This document shows positions 23,276-32,444 of a DNA stretch of 64,000 bases, piece by piece. A model generated the notes under the pieces. It was not told the origin of the DNA. It searched no databases and was given only the letters and a program-made list of their open reading frames with translations. Within the stretch, counting starts at the first letter, position 1, and every line of letters starts with the position of its first letter. This DNA comes from Flammeovirgaceae bacterium (GTDB lineage Bacteria; Bacteroidota; Bacteroidia; Cytophagales; Cyclobacteriaceae): NCBI GenBank assembly GCA_027487845.1, contig JAIYCV010000018.1:1-64000 (forward strand). The letters are read 5' to 3'. Both the position numbers and the translations under genes were made by a program.

Positions 23276-23728
23276 ATGATTATTTTCAACGACCCAAAAA
23301 GAATTCCTGAAGACTACGGTATTCGAATTGCAGGCGGCTGCATAATCTATTTTTTTGTCATGCGCCTCTTTGGCCTTGAGCAATATTACGAGTTGCGTTA
23401 CCTTAATGGCCTCATTCAAGTGGCCGGTATTTATCTGGCACTAAAGAAATTTAAAGCAACACACGGCCAGCACCTCAATTATTTTCGTGCACTGGCAGTT
23501 GGAGTTGCCACAGCCGCGGTAGGTTCGCTGCTTTTCGCTGGCTTTTTATTTATCTACATGAATACCCATCCAGACTTGCTAAAAAATGTGATTGATAATG
23601 AGCCCATGGGGCAATACCTAAACGCCTATATGATTTCGTTTATCGTAGCATTGGAAGGCTTCTTTCTTGGTTTGCTGATGACCTTCGTTTTGATTAACTA
23701 TTTAAATACTGACGAGGTAGCTGGCTAG
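23276..23728 (+). CDS. DUF4199-like integral membrane protein
   Basis: A 150-residue protein with four hydrophobic segments (about 18-35, 46-58, 70-92 and 118-142). The arrangement fits DUF4199, a Bacteroidetes membrane family of unknown function. It is expressed alone and followed by a strong terminator. The 185-bp region before it is AT-rich and shows no clear promoter box. Confidence 0.7.
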   Translation: MIIFNDPKRIPEDYGIRIAGGCIIYFFVMRLFGLEQYYELRYLNGLIQVAGIYLALKKFKATHGQHLNYFRALAVGVATAAVGSLLFAGFLFIYMNTHPDLLKNVIDNEPMGQYLNAYMISFIVALEGFFLGLLMTFVLINYLNTDEVAG

Positions 23729-23770
23729 TCTAGAGTGTAACAGCAACTACCTTTAATTACTCTAATCACT

Positions 23771-23806
23771 AAGCTCCAAGTTTATTAACTTGGAGCTTTT
23801 ATTTTA
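23771..23806 (+). terminator. Terminator after the DUF4199-like gene
   Basis: Perfect 12-bp stem AAGCTCCAAGTT/AACTTGGAGCTT with a 4-base loop, followed by TTATTTTAA. Confidence 0.88.
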
Positions 23807-23818
23807 ATAACAAAAAAC

Positions 23819-25117
23819 ATGAGGTATTCACCAATAGGCAAAGAACTGTTTATTGCAAACAGAAAAAGATTAGTCGCCCAATTAAAAAAGGGTTCGGTGG
23901 CAATTTTTAATTCAAACGATATAATGCCCTCCAATGCTGACGGCACACTGGGTTTCAAGCAAAACTCCGATTTATTTTATTTGACGGGAATTGAGCAGGA
24001 AGAAAGCATGCTCGTGGTTTTTCCAGCGTTTCCTGACAAAAAATTTAGAGAAGTACTATTATTGCGCGAGCCAAATGAGCTGCTAGAAAAATGGGAGGGG
24101 CATAAACTCACCAAACAAGAAGCCAAAGACATTTCAGGAGTTGAAACGGTGGTTTGGCTTCCTGATTTTAAGAAGCTATTTCATCATATGATGGTGATGG
24201 GTGGTGCAGAATTTGTTTACCTAAACACCAACGAGCATTACCGATCGGATATAGTGGTAGAAACGCGCGATGCCCGTTTTATTAATTGGTGCAAGGCCAC
24301 TTATCCATTGCATAAATTTGAAAGAGTGGCTCCTTTAATGAGCACTTTAAGAAGAGAAAAACAAAAAAAAGAAATTGAACTTTTGCAACGTGCTTGCGAT
24401 ATTACTGAACTTGGCTTTAGACGGGTGTTAAACTTCACTAAGCCAGGTGTTACAGAATATGAAATTGAAGCCGAGTATGTTCACGAGTTTATAAGAAATG
24501 GCTCAAAAGGGTTCGCGTACGCGCCCATCATCGCTTCTGGCGCGAATGCAATAATTCTTCACTACACTGAAAACAGCCAAGTGTGTAAGGAGGGTGACTT
24601 GATATTGTTAGATGTGGCAGCGGAATATGCCAATTACAATGCCGATTTAACGCGCACTATACCGGTTAACGGAAAGTTTACAAAACGGCAAAAAGAAGTG
24701 TACAATTCGGTCTTGAAAATTCAGCGCGAAGCAGCAAAAATGCTTCGGCCATCGGTGGTATATTTTGATTACCACAAAGAAGTTGAAAAGCTAATGCAAA
24801 GCGAACTACTTAAGTTAAAGCTCATCGATAAAACCGATATAAGAAACCAAAAACCTGAAAACCCAGTGTTCAAAAAGTACTTTTATCATGGCACTGGGCA
24901 TATGCTTGGGTTAGATGTTCACGATGTTGGAAATATGCACGAGAAGGTTCAGGTGGGTTCAGTGTGGACGATAGAACCAGGGATTTATATTAAAGAAGAG
25001 GGCTTCGGGGTTAGACTTGAAAATAATTATGTGATTGAAAAATCAAGAAATGTAGATCTGATGAAGAACATTCCTGTTGACGTGGAAGAAATTGAAGAGT
25101 TGATGAATGAACAATAA
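23819..25117 (+). CDS. Xaa-Pro aminopeptidase (aminopeptidase P family)
   Basis: A 432-residue cytosolic metallopeptidase that removes N-terminal residues before proline. The creatinase-like N-domain (residues 1-170) is followed by the pita-bread domain with metal ligands in LLDVAAEYANYNADLTRTI (two Asp), GTGHMLGLDVHD (His), TIEPGIYI (Glu) and GVRLENNYVI (Glu). All five ligands are present and the length is standard. It lies 17 bp upstream of the DUF4198 gene in a probable pepP-DUF4198-ridA unit. Confidence 0.93.
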   Translation: MRYSPIGKELFIANRKRLVAQLKKGSVAIFNSNDIMPSNADGTLGFKQNSDLFYLTGIEQEESMLVVFPAFPDKKFREVLLLREPNELLEKWEGHKLTKQEAKDISGVETVVWLPDFKKLFHHMMVMGGAEFVYLNTNEHYRSDIVVETRDARFINWCKATYPLHKFERVAPLMSTLRREKQKKEIELLQRACDITELGFRRVLNFTKPGVTEYEIEAEYVHEFIRNGSKGFAYAPIIASGANAIILHYTENSQVCKEGDLILLDVAAEYANYNADLTRTIPVNGKFTKRQKEVYNSVLKIQREAAKMLRPSVVYFDYHKEVEKLMQSELLKLKLIDKTDIRNQKPENPVFKKYFYHGTGHMLGLDVHDVGNMHEKVQVGSVWTIEPGIYIKEEGFGVRLENNYVIEKSRNVDLMKNIPVDVEEIEELMNEQ

Positions 25118-25134
25118 TTTAGTGTAGAAATGCG

Positions 25135-25932
25135 ATGAAAAAGAAAATTATCTGCGCGCTGATGCTCATTGCCTTTTCGGTTGCTATTCAAGCACACGAA
25201 TTTTGGTTGCAGCCACTTCAATTTCGTTATCAGGTGAATGAAGAAGCTTCCATCGAATTTATGGTAGGTGAAAGTTTTACAGGCGAGCAATGGGATTTGA
25301 AAAAGCATAAAGTGGAATTACTTGATTGGCACACCGCCACCTCAAAAACAGATTTAACTTCACAGATTAAAAATATAAAGGGCTTTCGCTTGTTGCAAAA
25401 GTTACCCGCGGAGGGCACGCAGTTATTTGCCATGAAAAGCAATACAGCTTATATTGAATTACCCGCGGAGAAATTTAATGAATACTTAAAAGAAGATGGG
25501 CTAGACGATGTATTAGAAGAGCGCAAAAAGAAAAATCTGCTAAATCGCCCATCAACCGAAAATTATACCCGCTTTACAAAGTTGTTGCTCCAAGCCGGAA
25601 ATACCAAAGACGATACCTACAAAAAGAATGTTGGTTTTCGCATAGAGATTATACCTCAAAGCAATCCTTACACATTGAAGTCGGGCGATTACCTGCAATG
25701 CTTGGTGTTATTTGAAGGCAAGCCCTTGCCGCACGCGTTGGTCAAAGTTTGGAGCAGGCTTAACAACACCACTTTTCTTCAAAACATTTATACCGAAAAA
25801 GACGGAATGATTAAATTTCCGATCAGCACTAAGGGCGCTTGGATGGTAAGTACCGTGAAAATGATTTCAAGTGATTTGCCCACCTCGCAATATCATAGTT
25901 TGTGGGGAAGTTTAGTTTTTGGAATAGAATAA
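25135..25932 (+). CDS. DUF4198 exported protein
   Basis: A 265-residue periplasmic protein with a signal peptide ending at IQAHE. The mature start HEFWLQP, then VGESFTGEQWDL in the first domain, and a C-terminal immunoglobulin-like part (KPLPHALVKVWSR, EKDGMIKFPISTKGAWMVSTVKM) fit DUF4198, a family often found near nickel or cobalt uptake genes. No transport genes are adjacent here, so the role is open. The next gene starts 1 bp after its stop. Confidence 0.82.
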   Translation: MKKKIICALMLIAFSVAIQAHEFWLQPLQFRYQVNEEASIEFMVGESFTGEQWDLKKHKVELLDWHTATSKTDLTSQIKNIKGFRLLQKLPAEGTQLFAMKSNTAYIELPAEKFNEYLKEDGLDDVLEERKKKNLLNRPSTENYTRFTKLLLQAGNTKDDTYKKNVGFRIEIIPQSNPYTLKSGDYLQCLVLFEGKPLPHALVKVWSRLNNTTFLQNIYTEKDGMIKFPISTKGAWMVSTVKMISSDLPTSQYHSLWGSLVFGIE

Positions 25933-25933
25933 T

Positions 25934-26350
25934 ATGGCAATGGATATTTCTGCTGACCAAGCACCGGAACCCGTAGGCGCCTATCCCCACGCAAAGCGGG
26001 TCGGTAATCTCCTATTTTTATCGGGAGTGGGGCCACGTAAAAAAGGATCGAAAGAGATTCCTGGCGTAACGCTAAATGAGGTGGGGGAAATTGTTGCCTA
26101 TGATATTGAAATCCAATGCCATTCAGTTTTTAAGAATGTGAAATTGATTTTGGAAGCGTCTGGTTCTAAATGGGAAAATTTGGTGGACGTTACCGTTTAT
26201 CTAACCAACATGAAGAAGGACTTTGCTACCTTCAATCGAATTTATGCGGATTACTTTACGATCAATCAACCTTGTCGAACCACTGTGGAAGTAAACGCAC
26301 TGCCAACGCCCATCGCTATTGAATTGAAGTGTATAGCGGTGATTGAGTAA
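25934..26350 (+). CDS. RidA-family (YjgF/YER057c/UK114) deaminase
   Basis: A 138-residue RidA-fold protein. The conserved active-site Arg is in PCRTTVEVNALP, with DVTVYLTNMKKDF ahead of it. The N-terminal PVGAYPHAKRVGNLLFLSGVGPR is closer to the 2-aminomuconate deaminase subgroup than to classic RidA, so it may act in kynurenine or aminophenol breakdown, or simply destroy reactive enamines. Other genes of either pathway are not in this window. Confidence 0.88.
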   Translation: MAMDISADQAPEPVGAYPHAKRVGNLLFLSGVGPRKKGSKEIPGVTLNEVGEIVAYDIEIQCHSVFKNVKLILEASGSKWENLVDVTVYLTNMKKDFATFNRIYADYFTINQPCRTTVEVNALPTPIAIELKCIAVIE

Positions 26351-26397
26351 TTCTAGCATCGAGAATATTTTTATAACTTTACTTGAAACGTGCAGTA

Positions 26398-26982
26398 ATG
26401 GAAACAATTATTTTGAGAGACCGCGTCACCAATAGAATGTCTGACGAGGAATTTTTGTGGTTTTGCCAAGAGAATAAAGACTTGAGAATTGAGCGAAATA
26501 GTAAACTTGAAATAATACTGATGACACCCGTAACAACTAAATCTGGTTTGCAGAATGGAGCAATTTTCGGCCAATTATATGCTTGGAATTTGCGTTCAAA
26601 AGCGGGTGAAGTATTTGATTCTTCTACTGGATTTACACTGCCAGATAGATCGATTTTATCTCCCGATGCTTCGTGGATTGCAAATGAAAAGTTTGCTGCA
26701 CTGAGTGACGAGGAAAAGGATCGATTTGCAGCAATATGCCCTGATTTTGTTATTGAATTGCGTTCAAAAAGTGATAGCTTAGTTGAGCTTCAAAACAAAA
26801 TGATTAGCTGGATAAAGAATGGCGTTGAACTAGCTTGGCTAATTGATACTAAAGGGCAAACATCATACATTTATCGGTCAAAAAGCCCTGATGTTGAAAC
26901 CATTCAAGGTTTCAACGCGAAATTAATTGGCGAAGGCCTCATGGATGGATTTATTCTTGACCTCTCGTTGATCAAGCTTTAA
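26398..26982 (+). CDS. Uma2-family PD-(D/E)XK nuclease-like protein
   Basis: A 194-residue Uma2 (DUF820) protein starting at the ATG at 26398. The fold's motif is PDASWI, then CPDFVIELRSKSDSL (Asp, and Glu-x-Arg/Lys as catalytic cluster), then NGVELAWLID. Relatives are abundant in cyanobacteria and Bacteroidetes and their biological role is poorly known. Its last four bases overlap the end of the convergent iscA-like gene. Confidence 0.87.
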   Translation: METIILRDRVTNRMSDEEFLWFCQENKDLRIERNSKLEIILMTPVTTKSGLQNGAIFGQLYAWNLRSKAGEVFDSSTGFTLPDRSILSPDASWIANEKFAALSDEEKDRFAAICPDFVIELRSKSDSLVELQNKMISWIKNGVELAWLIDTKGQTSYIYRSKSPDVETIQGFNAKLIGEGLMDGFILDLSLIKL

Positions 26983-27305
26983 ACCGCAAAACTTTCGCCA
27001 CAACCGCATGTACGGCTCGCATTGGGATTAATAAACTGAAACCCTTTACCATTCAATCCGTCAGAAAAATCTAAAGTTGTGCCTAGCAAATAGAGCAAGC
27101 TTTTTTTGTCCACAAGAATTTTAATGCCTTTGTCTTCAAAAACTTGATCGGCAGGTTTTATGGTATCGTCAAAGCCTAGGTCATACATTAAGCCAGAGCA
27201 GCCACCTCCTTTAACCGATACGCGCACATTATGATTTTCTGTGCGACCTTCTTCCAACCGAAGAACTGCCAATTTTTCTTTTGCTTTATCTGTTACCTGT
27301 ATCAT
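26979..27305 (-). CDS. A-type iron-sulfur carrier (IscA/SufA/ErpA family)
   Basis: A 108-residue protein that delivers Fe-S clusters to apoproteins. The three conserved cysteines are present: one in GGGCSGLMYDLGF and two in RTCGCGESF. The rest of the suf machinery is elsewhere. It starts 19 bp after the upstream 140-residue gene, so these two may be co-transcribed. Confidence 0.94.
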   Translation of the reverse strand: MIQVTDKAKEKLAVLRLEEGRTENHNVRVSVKGGGCSGLMYDLGFDDTIKPADQVFEDKGIKILVDKKSLLYLLGTTLDFSDGLNGKGFQFINPNASRTCGCGESFAV

Positions 27306-27324
27306 AGTATCGATTCAAATTTTA

Positions 27325-27747
27325 TTAAGCCACTGGATTCAATACAACACTAAAAACCGTAATTGTGTTCCTGTCACGACCATAATATAATTTCTCCAAA
27401 GCGTCCAGAATATTGCTTGCCCTGAAATACGATGTATGTAGTTCGCTGTCGCTTTTTGTTACCCACTGAATGGTATATGAGTTTTCCTTTTCTTTAAAAT
27501 TCTTAACATAGTCCCACATTTTGCGCAATGCATCTACTTTATCAGAGCCTTTTTCTGAATGAAATAAAAAGGATTGATTGTGACGGGGGTTAATGGTAAT
27601 CAAATCCAGCTTGGCTTTGCCTTCGTGAAGGCTGTGTTCAAAAATAAGATCGCTGGTTCGCAACCCCAAATAATCTTTGATTTGCTGTTGAATTCTGGCG
27701 GCCTCAACGTGTAAATCGCTGAAGGTTTCGGTCATTACTTTCGACAT
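27325..27747 (-). CDS. Conserved protein of unknown function (140 aa)
   Basis: I do not recognise a named family. The protein is soluble, with alternating strands and two helical stretches; DALRKMWDYVKNF and ASNILDALEKLYYGRDRNTITVFSVVLNP are distinctive. It lies 19 bp upstream of the A-type Fe-S carrier on the same strand. No cysteine cluster or catalytic motif is visible. An association with Fe-S assembly would be inference from position only. Confidence 0.7.
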   Translation of the reverse strand: MSKVMTETFSDLHVEAARIQQQIKDYLGLRTSDLIFEHSLHEGKAKLDLITINPRHNQSFLFHSEKGSDKVDALRKMWDYVKNFKEKENSYTIQWVTKSDSELHTSYFRASNILDALEKLYYGRDRNTITVFSVVLNPVA

Positions 27748-27829
27748 ATTTGCTTTCCTAACTTGCTACAACCCTAAAAAGTTTCTGATCTTCCGAGCAA
27801 AATTAACAAAATCAGCTAAATACAACGTC

Positions 27830-28228
27830 ATGAATAAATTAGAGCATATTGGTATAGCCGTTAGGAATTTGGAGGAATCAAATAAGTTGTTTGCGAAATT
27901 GCTTGGCGTGGAGCACTACAAAATTGAAGAGGTGGGTTCTGAGGGGGTAAGAACGTCTTTTTTCAGATTAGGAGAAGTAAAGATTGAGTTGCTCGAAGCA
28001 ACTCGAGCAGATTCACCTATCGCAAAATTTATTGAAAAAAAGGGTGAAGGTATCCACCACCTTGCTTTCGATGTAAACAATATTAAAGCGAGCATTGCCG
28101 ATTATGCCTCGAAGGATTTTACACCTTTGAATAACGAACCCAAAACAGGTGCGGACGGCAAATTGATTTGCTTTTTGCATCCAAAAACTACAAATGGGGT
28201 GCTGATAGAACTTTGTCAGGATGCATAG
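27830..28228 (+). CDS. mce: Methylmalonyl-CoA epimerase
   Basis: Converts (2S)- and (2R)-methylmalonyl-CoA in propionate metabolism. It is a 132-residue vicinal-oxygen-chelate protein with metal ligands His6 (LEHIGIAV), His77 (GIHHLAFDV) and Glu127 (VLIELCQ). The length is standard. The mutase subunits are not nearby. Confidence 0.93.
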   Translation: MNKLEHIGIAVRNLEESNKLFAKLLGVEHYKIEEVGSEGVRTSFFRLGEVKIELLEATRADSPIAKFIEKKGEGIHHLAFDVNNIKASIADYASKDFTPLNNEPKTGADGKLICFLHPKTTNGVLIELCQDA

Positions 28229-28247
28229 CCATAACATAACGTGAATT

Positions 28248-29525
28248 TTACGCTCCTTTTTGCTTACCCACTTTAATCAGGAAATTAGAGATAGCGATCC
28301 ATAAAAGACACAAGAATAAAAGAGCAACAAGCAGAGGCAATGAAAAAACCAACCAAGCATCGGTTAACCGCGATATGAAATTATCATTTCCAGTTATCCG
28401 TTGAATTATCCAACCAAAGGCGCAGAATGAGATAATCGCTGCCAATGTGTTTTTTAAACTGGTAAAACCTGCCGCTTTACTTATTAATAGCAACCAAGGC
28501 ATGGTTACCGCCATAATAAAAAATTGCATCGCCTCAATTCCAAGATTGAAGGCAAGTACCCTAGAAAACAGATCCAGATATGTTAGTTTAAATTCTTGAA
28601 GTGTCTGCGAAAATGCCAACCCATGTAAGAAGCCGAAGCCTAAGGCGATGAAAACTTCTTTATTATAAAAGATAGGTCTAACGGCATGAACTGCTGAAAC
28701 TACTATTGAAAGAGCAATAGTTACTTCTACCCACTGCGATGGAATTTTAACCCAACCCAAAACGCCAACGAATAAAGTTATAGAGTGCCCGATGGTAAAG
28801 GCAGTTAAAATTTTCACCAGCTTTAACAAGCTTCTTTTTACGCCACCAAATTTAGACCATCTTTTGTTGTTAACCTGTAAACAAGAAGGCAATAGTAACG
28901 TAAGTATAAACAGCAAATGATCTGTGCCTTCGCGAATATGGCGCATTCCTAAATAATACATTTCCTTAAAATCCGCCCAGGCGGAATGATGTTGTAAACT
29001 TATCTTTAAGGGGTGGATTTTTCCTGTTGGAATATTCACCGAAATAACTCCAAGTTGAACGTTTGTGTTTTCTGATAAACTGGTTTTTGTAAAGACGAAA
29101 ATGGATTGATTAGGTATTTGATGAATAATAAGATCGGTGTGCAGCCTAAAATTAGCTAAACTCATTGCATCACTCGGTCTGAGATTAATATATACTTGAA
29201 TTTCTTGGTATTTTCCAATGGCAATATCTACTGATTCTTGACTTTTTATTCTACTAACAGTAACAATCCATTTACTGCCGAGTGAATCTGAAATGGAAAT
29301 ATGAGTTAGAAAATAGTTCTTTAAACTATCTAAACAATTGGGCGAAGCTAAATTGATTTTATTTTTGAATGCGAGCTCCAAAATTTCATAGGGTGTATGG
29401 AATTCTAATTCGACAGATGTTGAGTTTAAAGTTAGCAGGGCTTTACTGTCGGGCAAAGAATGAGCCTGGGTCTGTGTTAATCCCAAGCTCATTAAAAAAA
29501 ATATAATTACAATTGGTAAGCGCAA
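28248..29525 (-). CDS. HupE/UreJ-family membrane protein with periplasmic N-domain
   Basis: A 425-residue protein: signal peptide, periplasmic beta-rich domain of about 190 residues, then six or so membrane helices. The HupE/UreJ hallmark is MRHIREGTDHLLFIL (residues 193-207) and GHSITLFVGVL. In other bacteria HupE/UreJ are nickel permeases, but this long form is uncharacterised. The start is TTG with AAAGGA a few bases upstream. Its start lies 5 bp after the stop of the DUF3500 gene, so the two are surely co-transcribed. Confidence 0.85.
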   Translation of the reverse strand: MRLPIVIIFFLMSLGLTQTQAHSLPDSKALLTLNSTSVELEFHTPYEILELAFKNKINLASPNCLDSLKNYFLTHISISDSLGSKWIVTVSRIKSQESVDIAIGKYQEIQVYINLRPSDAMSLANFRLHTDLIIHQIPNQSIFVFTKTSLSENTNVQLGVISVNIPTGKIHPLKISLQHHSAWADFKEMYYLGMRHIREGTDHLLFILTLLLPSCLQVNNKRWSKFGGVKRSLLKLVKILTAFTIGHSITLFVGVLGWVKIPSQWVEVTIALSIVVSAVHAVRPIFYNKEVFIALGFGFLHGLAFSQTLQEFKLTYLDLFSRVLAFNLGIEAMQFFIMAVTMPWLLLISKAAGFTSLKNTLAAIISFCAFGWIIQRITGNDNFISRLTDAWLVFSLPLLVALLFLCLLWIAISNFLIKVGKQKGA

Positions 29526-29530
29526 AACAC

Positions 29531-31117
29531 TTATCCTTTGGTTCCACCATAATCAGTTAACCGGTCTCTCCATACCGAATGGAAATGCACTCCTGATGGA
29601 ATTACAATACCTCCGGCCACAATAAATTCAATCCATACCTTTTGTCCTGCAATTCTAAAATAATCATTTTTGGTATTCATAGAAGTGGTGCCACTGTAAA
29701 GTATGTAGGTATTATCTAAATCTGCCGTATAGGTGGCAAGAAATGCCGCTGCATTAGCGTCATCAATATCATTGGTGTACGTCTTAATGACGTTAATAAG
29801 AAGTTGCTTCTGGTCGCTGGTCAATGTGTTCCCTTGCAAGCCAACAAAGCTGGTGGGGAACTGCCATTCCTTGCCTGGCGTGAGCACTAAATCAGTAAAA
29901 GTAGAGCTTGATTTTGCCGAAGTCAGTTGCGAGGTAGAAAGGCCTGCTAAAAAAGCTACAAAGGCATCTCTCTCTTGGCTAATAGGCGCAATGGTGGTTG
30001 AGCCCGAAGTAAAGGATATGGGTTCAACGGCCTCAAAATGAGGTGTGGCTCCAACCAACACACCGTTTATATAAGTATTTGCTACTGTTTTATGATGACC
30101 TGTTTCAAGAATTTCGAAAGTACCTGTTTCTGAAGGAGTTCCCAAAAATGCTAGATAGTAATTTCCTGAGCCATACGCACTGCCTCCGCCATTTGCAAGC
30201 AAATAGTCATCGGCTGCCCACACTTGTTGAACTTCGTCCCATCCTTCATTTGCCACGGTCGTGCTGGTAATGGCCTTTATCAATTCTTTCGCTGCGGCTA
30301 ATTGAGTAGAGGTTAAGCTCCCTAACTGGATCCCTATTCGCGGAGACATAGAAGCAGGAAGGTTAGACCATGTTTTAGCTCTTGCAAACGTATAGTCTAA
30401 TTGCAGAGTAGATACTTGACTTGCGGACAGCGTTGCCTTAAAGGCATTTGCCAGACATACTATTTTGGCTATGGGTGTTGTTGCGGTTGAACAATCAGTG
30501 CTGCTAGAAGAAGTAACCGTAAAATCGGAAGTGCTAGTGGCCGCGGTAGTATTTGAATTAACCGTTACCGAGATTTTGCCAGTTGTGGCGCCAGTTGGCA
30601 CTGTGGTTGTTAACTGGGTAGTGGTTGCAGCTGTAACTGTCGCGACTGTGCCGTTAAAGGATATCGTGTTATTACTTGGAGTAGTGCTAAAGTTTGTACC
30701 TGTTACTATTACCGTTGCACCTATCACCCCGCCAGAGGGGGAAAAAGAAGTAATAGAAGGCGGATTTGTTGTGGCGGTTGTAACCGTAAAGTCGGTAGCA
30801 GAAGTTACAGAATTTGAGTTTACCGTAACAGAAATTTTGCCCGTTGTCGCTCCAGATGGAACCACAACCGTAAGTTGGCTGGTAGAGGCTGCCGAAACCG
30901 AAGCATTCGTTCCATTAAATGTAACACTGTTGCCAGAGGCGGTAGTATTAAAATTGGTACCCGAAATAAAAACGGTTGAGCCCACCACTCCACTGCTCGG
31001 AGTAAAACTAGTAATAGTTGGTGTAAGAACCTCATTATCTGTTTTATGACAGGAGGTTACGAAGCAAATTGCGGTCACAAAGAGCGGTAACAAAATTCGG
31101 TACGCGGTTTTTTTCAT
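29531..31117 (-). CDS. IPT/TIG-repeat and DUF3500 exported lipoprotein
   Basis: A 528-residue secreted protein. A lipobox Cys lies near residue 23 (CFVTSCHK). Two tandem IPT/TIG domains follow (about 35-113 and 118-202), each with TSFxPSxGVxGxTVxxxGTNF. The rest is a DUF3500 domain (about 215-528) with TFARAKTWSNLP, NEGWDEVQQVW and SGVHFHSVWRDR. The DUF3500 function is unknown. It precedes the HupE-type gene in a tight pair, so its substrate may relate to that transporter. Confidence 0.85.
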   Translation of the reverse strand: MKKTAYRILLPLFVTAICFVTSCHKTDNEVLTPTITSFTPSSGVVGSTVFISGTNFNTTASGNSVTFNGTNASVSAASTSQLTVVVPSGATTGKISVTVNSNSVTSATDFTVTTATTNPPSITSFSPSGGVIGATVIVTGTNFSTTPSNNTISFNGTVATVTAATTTQLTTTVPTGATTGKISVTVNSNTTAATSTSDFTVTSSSSTDCSTATTPIAKIVCLANAFKATLSASQVSTLQLDYTFARAKTWSNLPASMSPRIGIQLGSLTSTQLAAAKELIKAITSTTVANEGWDEVQQVWAADDYLLANGGGSAYGSGNYYLAFLGTPSETGTFEILETGHHKTVANTYINGVLVGATPHFEAVEPISFTSGSTTIAPISQERDAFVAFLAGLSTSQLTSAKSSSTFTDLVLTPGKEWQFPTSFVGLQGNTLTSDQKQLLINVIKTYTNDIDDANAAAFLATYTADLDNTYILYSGTTSMNTKNDYFRIAGQKVWIEFIVAGGIVIPSGVHFHSVWRDRLTDYGGTKG

Positions 31118-31194
31118 TATTCAAATTTCTACCGTTGACGCAGAAAATCAAAAGCTGGTTGGTTCAATTTTAAAAGCTTTTGGTGGTTTTATGG

Positions 31195-31202
31195 TATTTT
31201 TG
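31195..31202 (+). promoter_or_regulatory. Possible promoter box of thiL
   Basis: TATTTTTG matches TAnnTTTG 17 bp before the thiL ATG. No TPP riboswitch is seen in this 101-bp leader region. Confidence 0.4.
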
Positions 31203-31218
31203 CACAATTGTTGACACT

Positions 31219-32247
31219 ATGCATGAAAAACGTTCAGAAATTGCCCAACTCGGTGAGTTTGGTTTGATAAACAAAATCAAACAAAAGGTTTCTTTACAGA
31301 ATTCATCTTCACTTTTGGGAATAGGTGATGATGCCGCTGTGATTGATGCAGGCGATGATTGCGTGTTGCTTTCTACCGATATGCTTTTGGAAGGAATTCA
31401 CTTCGATCTTTCGTATATGCCTTTGCAGCATTTGGGCTATAAAGCGGTAGCAGTAAATCTGAGTGATATAGCTGCCATGAATGGCAAGCCAGAACAAATT
31501 ACCATAGGGCTTGGATTAAGCAACCGATTTTCTGTCGAGGCGGTTGAACTGCTGTATGAAGGAATTAGGGCAGCCTGCGAAAATTATAATGTAGATTTAG
31601 TGGGTGGCGATACTACCGCATCTGCATCCGGCTTAGTAATTTCTGTGAGCGTAATAGGGCGAGCAAAAAAAGAAAAAATCGCCTATAGAACTGGGGCGAA
31701 AGTGAACGAAATCATTTGTGTAACTGGCGACTTGGGTGGAGCTTACATGGGGCTTCAGGTGCTCAATCGTGAAAAGCAAGTTTTTTTGAGCGACCCTAGC
31801 GCCCAACCCGATTTGGAAGATCATGAATATGTGGTGGGTAGGCAGCTCAAGCCAGAAGCACGCATGGATATTATTCATGAGCTCGCTGACTTAAACATTG
31901 TGCCCACTTCTATGATTGATGTTTCGGATGGTTTAGCGTCAGAAATTTTACATTTAAGTAAAGCCTCTAATGTAGGCGTGAAATTATTTGAAGATAAAAT
32001 TCCGATCGACAACAACACGTTTGATACCGCACTTGAATTTAAGCTTGACCCGATTGTAATTGCCATGAATGGAGGCGAAGATTACGAGTTACTTTTTACG
32101 ATCAACCAAACTGATTTTGAAAAAGTAAAGAATCATCCGGATATCCATTTCATTGGTCATACGCATGATAATGCAAACCAAAATGTGTTGATTTCAAAAG
32201 CAGGAACTGTTGTGCCAATTCAAGCACAAGGTTGGAAGCATTTTTAG
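31219..32247 (+). CDS. thiL: Thiamine-monophosphate kinase
   Basis: Phosphorylates thiamine monophosphate to the active diphosphate. ThiL hallmarks are LGEFGLINKI near the start, GIGDDAAVID (Asp-rich ATP/Mg site), DMLLEGIHFDL, VNLSDIAAMNG, GGDTT and DVSDGLASEI. I use the ATG at 31219 (342 residues); an upstream frame extension from 31180 runs through the promoter. Other thiamine genes are not in the window. Confidence 0.95.
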   Translation: MHEKRSEIAQLGEFGLINKIKQKVSLQNSSSLLGIGDDAAVIDAGDDCVLLSTDMLLEGIHFDLSYMPLQHLGYKAVAVNLSDIAAMNGKPEQITIGLGLSNRFSVEAVELLYEGIRAACENYNVDLVGGDTTASASGLVISVSVIGRAKKEKIAYRTGAKVNEIICVTGDLGGAYMGLQVLNREKQVFLSDPSAQPDLEDHEYVVGRQLKPEARMDIIHELADLNIVPTSMIDVSDGLASEILHLSKASNVGVKLFEDKIPIDNNTFDTALEFKLDPIVIAMNGGEDYELLFTINQTDFEKVKNHPDIHFIGHTHDNANQNVLISKAGTVVPIQAQGWKHF

Positions 32248-32264
32248 TAAAGAATTTTGGTGAG

Positions 32265-32444
32265 TTAACTAACGGCAGTTCCTTCAGATTTTATATCGCG
32301 AGCTCTTACTTTGGTAACTTTTCCGTTTACGGAAATAACCAATTCCCCGTCTTCTTTTTGTGTCTTTTCAATCAGCTTCTGAATAGCTAGTGTAACACCT
32401 TCGGTGATCTTATCCGTTAATTTGTCAGTTTCTACTAAGTTCAT
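32265..32444 (-). CDS. Small protein overlapping the zeta-toxin-like gene; candidate antitoxin
   Basis: A 59-residue acidic protein starting at the ATG that overlaps the upstream TGA (ATGA). The first half is helical (LTDKITEGVTLAIQKLIEK), the second half is a strand pair (ELVISVNGKVTKVRARDI). The frame extends to an upstream TTG, but the coupled ATG is the more natural start. The toxin-then-antitoxin order would be unusual for epsilon/zeta, where epsilon comes first. Its function is inferred from position. Confidence 0.6.
   Translation of the reverse strand: MNLVETDKLTDKITEGVTLAIQKLIEKTQKEDGELVISVNGKVTKVRARDIKSEGTAVS

Noticed and set aside
25135-25932. Nickel-uptake component role for the DUF4198 protein
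   Set aside because: No permease, ATPase or metal enzyme genes are adjacent; only family association speaks for it.
30465-31049. Plus-strand 194-codon open frame, Val-rich
   Set aside because: It is the antisense shadow of the repetitive IPT/TIG region of the minus-strand lipoprotein, low in complexity and with no start context.
31118-31218. TPP riboswitch before thiL
   Set aside because: The leader lacks the conserved CUGAGA and ACCUGA segments.
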